Assembly (NCBI GenBank): GCA_947481985.1
Contig: CANKIK010000006.1
Coordinates: 1-64,000 of the forward strand
DNA length: 64,000 bases
Origin: QWOP01 sp003669605
Lineage (GTDB): Bacteria > Planctomycetota > Planctomycetia > Pirellulales > UBA1268
Direction: 5' to 3'
Program-made: the position numbers and the translations under genes
The notes under the pieces: model-generated
What the model was told of the DNA's origin: nothing
What the model saw: the letters and a program-made list of their open reading frames with translations, nothing else
Databases searched by the model: none
Part shown: piece by piece, positions 59,846 through 64,000 of the stretch
Layout: every line of letters starts with the position of its first letter
How positions within the stretch are numbered: position 1 is the first letter of the stretch

Positions 59846-61402
59846 TCAGGGGGCCCCCATGCCAGCAGCGACGTGAACTGATTCTACCCCACCTCTCGAG
59901 ACCACGCCCGAGGGCCAAGCCGGCAGACGATCGAGGACGGAGATCGCGTCGGCACGATCGGCCGCCGCATCGGCCTCGACGACCAACGCCCCGCGGTCGG
60001 CGAGGGCCGCCGACGTTTCGATCCCGTCGAGAATCCGCTGGAGATTCTCCGCAGACACGACGACCACCGGCTCCGACAACGACGGCAGCCCGACGTGCAG
60101 CGACACTGCCCTCCCCGTCTCCACGCCAAGCGTCCACTGCCCTCCGCCACCACCACTGGCGGAAAGCCCGATCACTCGACCTGCCGCAGCCGTCCAGGCG
60201 GCCTCACCAAGACGCTCAAAAAGCCTCTCGCGGGCCGATGTCGTCCGCATCATCCGCTCGGGCTGTGGCCAACGGAAGCGATTGTCGATCGCAAACCGGC
60301 ACAGCCGGCGGATGGTTTCATCGTCGAGTTCCGGCGCGGGGAGGTCGGGAACGGCGGCGGTCGTCTGCGCGCTATCAAACCGGGGGTCATCGCTCCAATA
60401 GGCCCGGTAGACATGCATCTGATCTTCAAAGAGCCGCGCCAGCACCATGGGATCGAAATGAGCGGCGGCCTTCCCCGGGCCGGCGGCGGCCCGCTCGGCA
60501 GCCAGTTCCTTGGCCATCTCCACCACCAGCGTCTCGAAAACGCGGCACAGCGTTGCCACCGAGGTCGGGCGGGTGGAGGTGATGTGGTAGGTGCGGCCGT
60601 GGAGCGACTTATCACCGATGATCCGGGCCATCACCGCCGACACCCAGTCGACAGGCACGAGATTCTTGACTTCCGCGCCGCTCATGCCGAGGACCTCGAG
60701 CAGCGACCCCGATTCCAGCGACGCCTCCATGAACGCCTCCACAAACGGCTGCACAATCCGCAGCGGTTTGTAGAAGCCGTGAAAGGTGTTGGTGAACCCT
60801 GTCACCAAATCGCCAACGATGATACTCGGCCGGTGAACCGTGCAGACATCGAGGAACGGAGCGGAGACCGCTGCCTTCTCTGAGGCGATCTTGCTCCGCT
60901 CGTAGTCATTGCCAGGCGTCTGGCCAACGTCGAGCTCGCCCTCGAGAATCCGCCCGCGGCGCGTTCCGCAGACATACGCGCTCGACACGTGATGGAAGCG
61001 TCGGATTCCATGATTGCGGCACAGTTCGAGGACATGCGCCGTTCCGTTGACGTTGCTGTTCCAGGGTTCGCCGTCGCTCTCCCGCATCTGGAAGGAGAGG
61101 CTGGCTGCAGAATGCACGACCTCCGTGACGTGGCGCCCCACCCAGGCGGCGGCCGCCGCAGACAATCCCAGACCGGGGAGAGTGATATCCCCTTCCAGGA
61201 CCACCGGGCAGGAAACGGTGACGCCGGCGACACCCCGCCAGTCGTCAAGAATCTCGTCGACACGCCTGGCCGCTCCGGCTGTCTTTGAACCACGCACAAG
61301 CACCGCGATGCGGCGGCCCGTCGCGGCCAAGTCGCGGAGGAGTGACCGGCCAAGCAACCCGGTCGCACCGGTGAGCAGGAGGTAGGAGTCCTCGACGGTC
61401 AT
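59846..61402 (-). CDS. Thioester-reductase-like (NAD_binding_4) SDR protein
   Basis: The 518-residue protein belongs to the extended SDR type that reduces acyl thioesters or fatty acyl groups (male-sterility/TR domain). LLLTGATGLLGRSLLRDLAA is the NADP loop, VVHSAASLSF and NVNGTAHVLELCRNHG follow, and NDYERSKIASEKA supplies the YxxxK pair. VHRPSIIVGD and VKNLVPVDWVSAVMARII complete the substrate side. After about residue 400 there is an extra domain (ERLFERLGEAAWTAAAGRVI, GVETGRAVSLHVGLPSL) that loosely resembles an SCP2-type lipid-binding fold. The family makes aldehydes or alcohols from acyl-CoA/ACP, fitting the FabL and FkbM neighbours. It is last in the minus-strand cluster. Confidence 0.7.
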   Translation of the reverse strand: MTVEDSYLLLTGATGLLGRSLLRDLAATGRRIAVLVRGSKTAGAARRVDEILDDWRGVAGVTVSCPVVLEGDITLPGLGLSAAAAAWVGRHVTEVVHSAASLSFQMRESDGEPWNSNVNGTAHVLELCRNHGIRRFHHVSSAYVCGTRRGRILEGELDVGQTPGNDYERSKIASEKAAVSAPFLDVCTVHRPSIIVGDLVTGFTNTFHGFYKPLRIVQPFVEAFMEASLESGSLLEVLGMSGAEVKNLVPVDWVSAVMARIIGDKSLHGRTYHITSTRPTSVATLCRVFETLVVEMAKELAAERAAAGPGKAAAHFDPMVLARLFEDQMHVYRAYWSDDPRFDSAQTTAAVPDLPAPELDDETIRRLCRFAIDNRFRWPQPERMMRTTSARERLFERLGEAAWTAAAGRVIGLSASGGGGGQWTLGVETGRAVSLHVGLPSLSEPVVVVSAENLQRILDGIETSAALADRGALVVEADAAADRADAISVLDRLPAWPSGVVSRGGVESVHVAAGMGAP

Positions 61403-61453
61403 GGGCAGCGATCCTGATCGGTAAAAGGGAGAAAGGGAAGCGAGATATCAATC

Positions 61454-62218
61454 TCAGATATGGATCGCGGCGCCGCCATCGACGACGAGGGTCTGACCTT
61501 GGACGAGGTCGGAGAGCGCACTCGAAAGAAAGAGCACGGCGTCGGCGACATCGCTGGCCTCGAGTTGCCGCTGGCCGACCATCGTCTTGCTCGTACGACC
61601 GGCGAACATCATGTCGGCACCGGGGAGACGGCGGGTGGAGTCGGTATCGACAAGCCCAGCCTCGACGACGTTGACGTTGACGCCGCGATCGCCGAGTTCA
61701 AGGGCCCAATGCCGCGCAAGCGCCGTCAGTGCCGCCTTCGATCCCCCGATCAGTCCATACATCGGCAGGGCCATGTGCGTGCCATGACTGGAGAGGACCA
61801 CCACCTTGCCGCGGTCGCTTCCCGATTCCAGCAGCGGCGCCGCCGCCTTGAGAAGGTGCACGAGCGACAGGACGTTGGTGTGCATGGCGGCGTCGAAGTG
61901 CCGCTGCGACGTGGCGGAGAGTGGCCGGAAGCCGCCGGTGGCGGCATTGTGAACGAGAATATCGAGCTGTCCAAACTGCTCCCGAACAAAACTGATCATG
62001 TCCTCCACATCTTCTTCCTCGCCGACGTCCGCCCGTACGCAGGCCACGCGCCGTCCCATGGCGGCGATCTCGGCTGCCACTCCATCGGCCTCGCGGCCGC
62101 TGGTCACGTAGTTGATCACGATATCGGCCCCGGCCTGGGCCATCCGCAGCGCGCAGGCTCGACCGATTCCCCGGCTGCTGCCGGTGATCAAGGCCACTTT
62201 TCCACTCAGATCGATCAT
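61454..62218 (-). CDS. fabL: Enoyl-ACP reductase-like SDR, FabL type
   Basis: FabL reduces enoyl-ACP in fatty-acid elongation using NADPH. The 254-residue protein reads LITGSSRGIGRACALRMAQ, then VHNAATGGFRPL, which matches the FabL wording NAASG-LRP. The active site, MYGLIGGSKAALTALARH, has Tyr and Lys spaced Y-x6-K, as in FabL/FabI, rather than the Y-x3-K of ordinary SDRs. VEAGLVDTDSTRRLPGAD and QGQTLVVDGGAAI complete the match. It is thus more FabL than FabG. The start at 62218 is 31 bp after the fkbM stop. In this cluster it may serve a specialised acyl chain rather than bulk fatty-acid synthesis. Confidence 0.78.
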   Translation of the reverse strand: MIDLSGKVALITGSSRGIGRACALRMAQAGADIVINYVTSGREADGVAAEIAAMGRRVACVRADVGEEEDVEDMISFVREQFGQLDILVHNAATGGFRPLSATSQRHFDAAMHTNVLSLVHLLKAAAPLLESGSDRGKVVVLSSHGTHMALPMYGLIGGSKAALTALARHWALELGDRGVNVNVVEAGLVDTDSTRRLPGADMMFAGRTSKTMVGQRQLEASDVADAVLFLSSALSDLVQGQTLVVDGGAAIHI

Positions 62219-62249
62219 CGCACGCTACTCCGGGGTTGATGCAGTGGTT

Positions 62250-63122
62250 TCAAACGCGGGTGGCCGCCGGTCGGCGGCCGTAGATCAGCCAGTGTCTGGC
62301 GAAAACTTCGGGGGCCTGCTGGTAGCGGTGGGTGGCAAAACCCCGTTCCACAAGCAATTGCTCCATCCGTTGGCACGATTCGACGCCATCGTGCACCTCC
62401 ACGATCGCCTGGCGGATCAGCGGCCAGTGAACGTCGTCGATGCCCGCCAAGGCATCGAACTCCGCTCCTTCGACATCGAGTTTGAGTAGATCGATCTGCT
62501 CGACTCCCGCGGCGCGGATGCTGTCGGAGAGTCGCACCAACCGGCAAGCCACTCGCTTCGACCGCTGGAACCAGCGTCTGATCACCTCAGCGCAGCCGAG
62601 CGACACCCAACGGGGGAAGAGATCGACCGCCGGTCCTAGCCGGCGCTTGATTTCGCCGAGGATAAAACGGTTGGATTCCTCGTGGGCCACGGGACTGTCA
62701 TCGGGATACATCGACGAACTGGTGCTCGTCAGCGGATAAAAGGTGAACTCCGCCGTCCCCTCGCGGTTGGAGGCTCCGGCGTGATGGAGGCGGACATCGA
62801 GGCGCGAGTGGCGGGCAACGTTTGCCCGCAGCGCCGCGAACGTGGCAGGAATCGGCTCGAATGCGTGGACAGTTCCCTGAGAGATGCGATCGCCGACCCA
62901 CAGCACTGCCAGGCCGACGTTCGCCCCCACATCGAACACCGTCGCTCCCTCGGGGAGATCGACGCCGAACATTGCGTAGATCTGTTCGACGAAGATCTCA
63001 TCGTAAGCAATGCGGGTGTTGTCACCACACAGGGTCAGCACCTGTCGGCCGTCAGGCAAGGTCATCGTTCGCAGCCCGCCGGTCAGCGCGGGCTGGGGAA
63101 GTCGTTCGCTGTGGCGGATCAT
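62250..63122 (-). CDS. FkbM family methyltransferase
   Basis: The 290-residue protein is a SAM-dependent methyltransferase of the FkbM family. YDEIFVEQIYAMFGVDLPEG leads into the SAM motif I VFDVGANVGLAVLWVG, then VHAFEPIPATFAALRANVAR, and the later motif QIDLLKLDVEGAEFDALAGI with the family's LKIDVEGxE signature. These enzymes O-methylate sugars, lipids or polyketide-type products. The ATG at 63122 overlaps the upstream Rieske-gene stop by 4 bp, showing tight coupling. The substrate is unknown. An insert (SNRFILGEIKRRLGPAVD) between motifs is longer than in many FkbM proteins. Confidence 0.85.
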   Translation of the reverse strand: MIRHSERLPQPALTGGLRTMTLPDGRQVLTLCGDNTRIAYDEIFVEQIYAMFGVDLPEGATVFDVGANVGLAVLWVGDRISQGTVHAFEPIPATFAALRANVARHSRLDVRLHHAGASNREGTAEFTFYPLTSTSSSMYPDDSPVAHEESNRFILGEIKRRLGPAVDLFPRWVSLGCAEVIRRWFQRSKRVACRLVRLSDSIRAAGVEQIDLLKLDVEGAEFDALAGIDDVHWPLIRQAIVEVHDGVESCQRMEQLLVERGFATHRYQQAPEVFARHWLIYGRRPAATRV

Positions 63123-64000
63123 GCCGCGCCCTCCGTCGGTCGGCACACCGGCACGGCTGCGGCTGATTGGCTGGCGTTCATCTGCGCCAGGAGCCACTTC
63201 TGAAAGTGGGTGATCCGCTCCTCGCGACGGGAGATCAACCCCGGGCCGGGGTGCACCGGAGACTCAAGCCCCTGCTGCACCTGCGGCAAGAGCGCCATAT
63301 CCTCCGACACAATCTTTTTCCAGGTCGGCAACTCCGACACGGCCAGACGGCGGGCAATGAGGTCTGGGAGCGTGCGCGTGCCCGACTGACCAACGACACT
63401 GCGGTAGGAGATGCGGCACGAACGCGGGCCGGTGGGGGTCACCGACTGGAAGCCACCGCCGAAGTCGATCGACATCCGCAGCAGTCCAGGGTGGATGTGG
63501 CTGTGGCAGTAATCGGCTGAGACATCCTTCCCCATGCCTCTCCCGACACGCTGCTTAAGACGGGTCCAGGCGGAATCGGGGCTGCGAACAGTGAACCGCG
63601 ATCCCCCCTCCCACAGTTCGTGGCGGCAATCGCTCTCGGTGGGTGATGCACCGATCGTAGCGGCATGGATGGTGCCGACGTGATAACTCTCCAAACTGTT
63701 TTCAACGACCGCCTTCCAGTTCACCGGCAGATCAACATCCTCGCGCCAGATCGGCCGGGAGATGCAGTCGATACTCGCCTCCAGACGGCCGTGCTCCTCC
63801 TCGCCGAGCCATTCGCGTACGGGGGGCGCTGCGTTGTCAAACGTGATAAAGAGCACTGCACCGGCTTGGTCGAGGCGAAGTTGGTCGAGGCCTAGTTTCC
63901 CCTTTTCAAGCGGGCGGAAACTGGGAGCATCGGGGATCCGTCGGGTCATCCCGCTGTCGTCGAATTCCCAACCGTGGTACTCACAGCGGAGCTGCGGACA
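63119..64000 (-). CDS. Rieske non-haem iron oxygenase, alpha-subunit-like (5' end beyond window)
   Basis: The reading frame stays open from the ATG at 63949 to the window edge. The edge codons give CPQLRCEYHGWEFDDSG, the second half of a Rieske [2Fe-2S] motif (C-x2-H, then YHGWEFD), so the gene starts outside. The part inside has the mononuclear iron site region: NWKAVVENSLESYHVGTIHA supplies the N-x4-D/E-H-x4-H pattern, with ESYHVGTIH the His pair. Such enzymes hydroxylate or desaturate substrates from sterols to alkyl chains. It is coupled to fkbM by a 4-bp overlap. With FabL and thioester-reductase genes downstream it suggests lipid or secondary-metabolite tailoring. No ferredoxin or reductase is in view. 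Confidence 0.85.
   Translation of the reverse strand, partial: CPQLRCEYHGWEFDDSGMTRRIPDAPSFRPLEKGKLGLDQLRLDQAGAVLFITFDNAAPPVREWLGEEEHGRLEASIDCISRPIWREDVDLPVNWKAVVENSLESYHVGTIHAATIGASPTESDCRHELWEGGSRFTVRSPDSAWTRLKQRVGRGMGKDVSADYCHSHIHPGLLRMSIDFGGGFQSVTPTGPRSCRISYRSVVGQSGTRTLPDLIARRLAVSELPTWKKIVSEDMALLPQVQQGLESPVHPGPGLISRREERITHFQKWLLAQMNASQSAAAVPVCRPTEGAA

Overview
The window is a GC-rich chromosomal segment from a planctomycete, most likely of the Pirellulales. That placement is an inference from gene content: a DUF6666-type secreted protein, a DUF1080 protein, archaeal-type tetrahydromethanopterin/methanofuran cofactor genes, a Rho factor with a Gly/Arg-rich N-terminus, and many Ala/Pro/Gly-rich linkers. 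Coding density is high. Many neighbours overlap by 4 bp (ATGA or GTGA), which points to translational coupling. Two tRNA genes (Pro-GGG, Ser-CGA) are present. I see no CRISPR array, rRNA operon, prophage or insertion sequence.

Layout. 0-9.3 kb is housekeeping: tRNA-Pro, pyrF, a CBS-regulated manganese pyrophosphatase, ndk, a Nudix hydrolase, ftsH, a Dabb protein, a coupled pnp-surE pair and dapA. 9.4-13.6 kb is a four-gene unit: a STAS-domain protein with an unassigned C-terminal half, then permease, ATPase and binding protein of a TrpXYZ-like ABC importer. 13.5-21.2 kb is a C1-cofactor region: beta-RFAP synthase and a DUF447 protein on the minus strand, a GT87-like membrane protein and a NIPSNAP protein, then a plus-strand dihydropteroate-synthase-like/pabB/pabA operon. 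p-Aminobenzoate made by PabAB is a substrate of RFAP synthase, so the two arms fit one pathway. A further C1-cofactor gene, mfnB (methanofuran furan ring), lies at 42.3-43.1 kb.

21-31 kb holds an SDR protein coupled to a membrane-anchored beta-propeller, a cystathionine gamma-synthase-family enzyme, a DUF6666 secreted protein, a 745-residue RGG-rich disordered protein and a conserved hypothetical with a good sigma70-like promoter. 31.7-34.4 kb is rho with a 1.2-kb non-coding leader. 34-44 kb carries a thioredoxin-fold/YHS protein, a glpD-glpK glycerol operon, an STN-domain and a TPR protein, and the mfnB operon. 44-49 kb has an NhaD-type antiporter, RNase D, a DUF1080 protein, a DUF2293 protein and a small GGQ release-factor-like protein. 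49-60 kb has tag, DUF1330, a propeller/glycoside-hydrolase-like fusion, the addB-addA recombination operon and tRNA-Ser. From 59.8 kb to the edge a minus-strand cluster (Rieske oxygenase, FkbM methyltransferase, FabL-type enoyl reductase, thioester-reductase-like protein) looks like the end of a lipid or secondary-metabolite locus that continues outside.

Most notable: the bacterial H4MPT/methanofuran genes, the STAS-ABC unit, a Rho that has apparently exchanged its N-terminal helical domain for a disordered RNA-binding-like region, an AddB without the usual iron-sulfur cysteine cluster, and a short motif recurring only in divergent intergenic regions.
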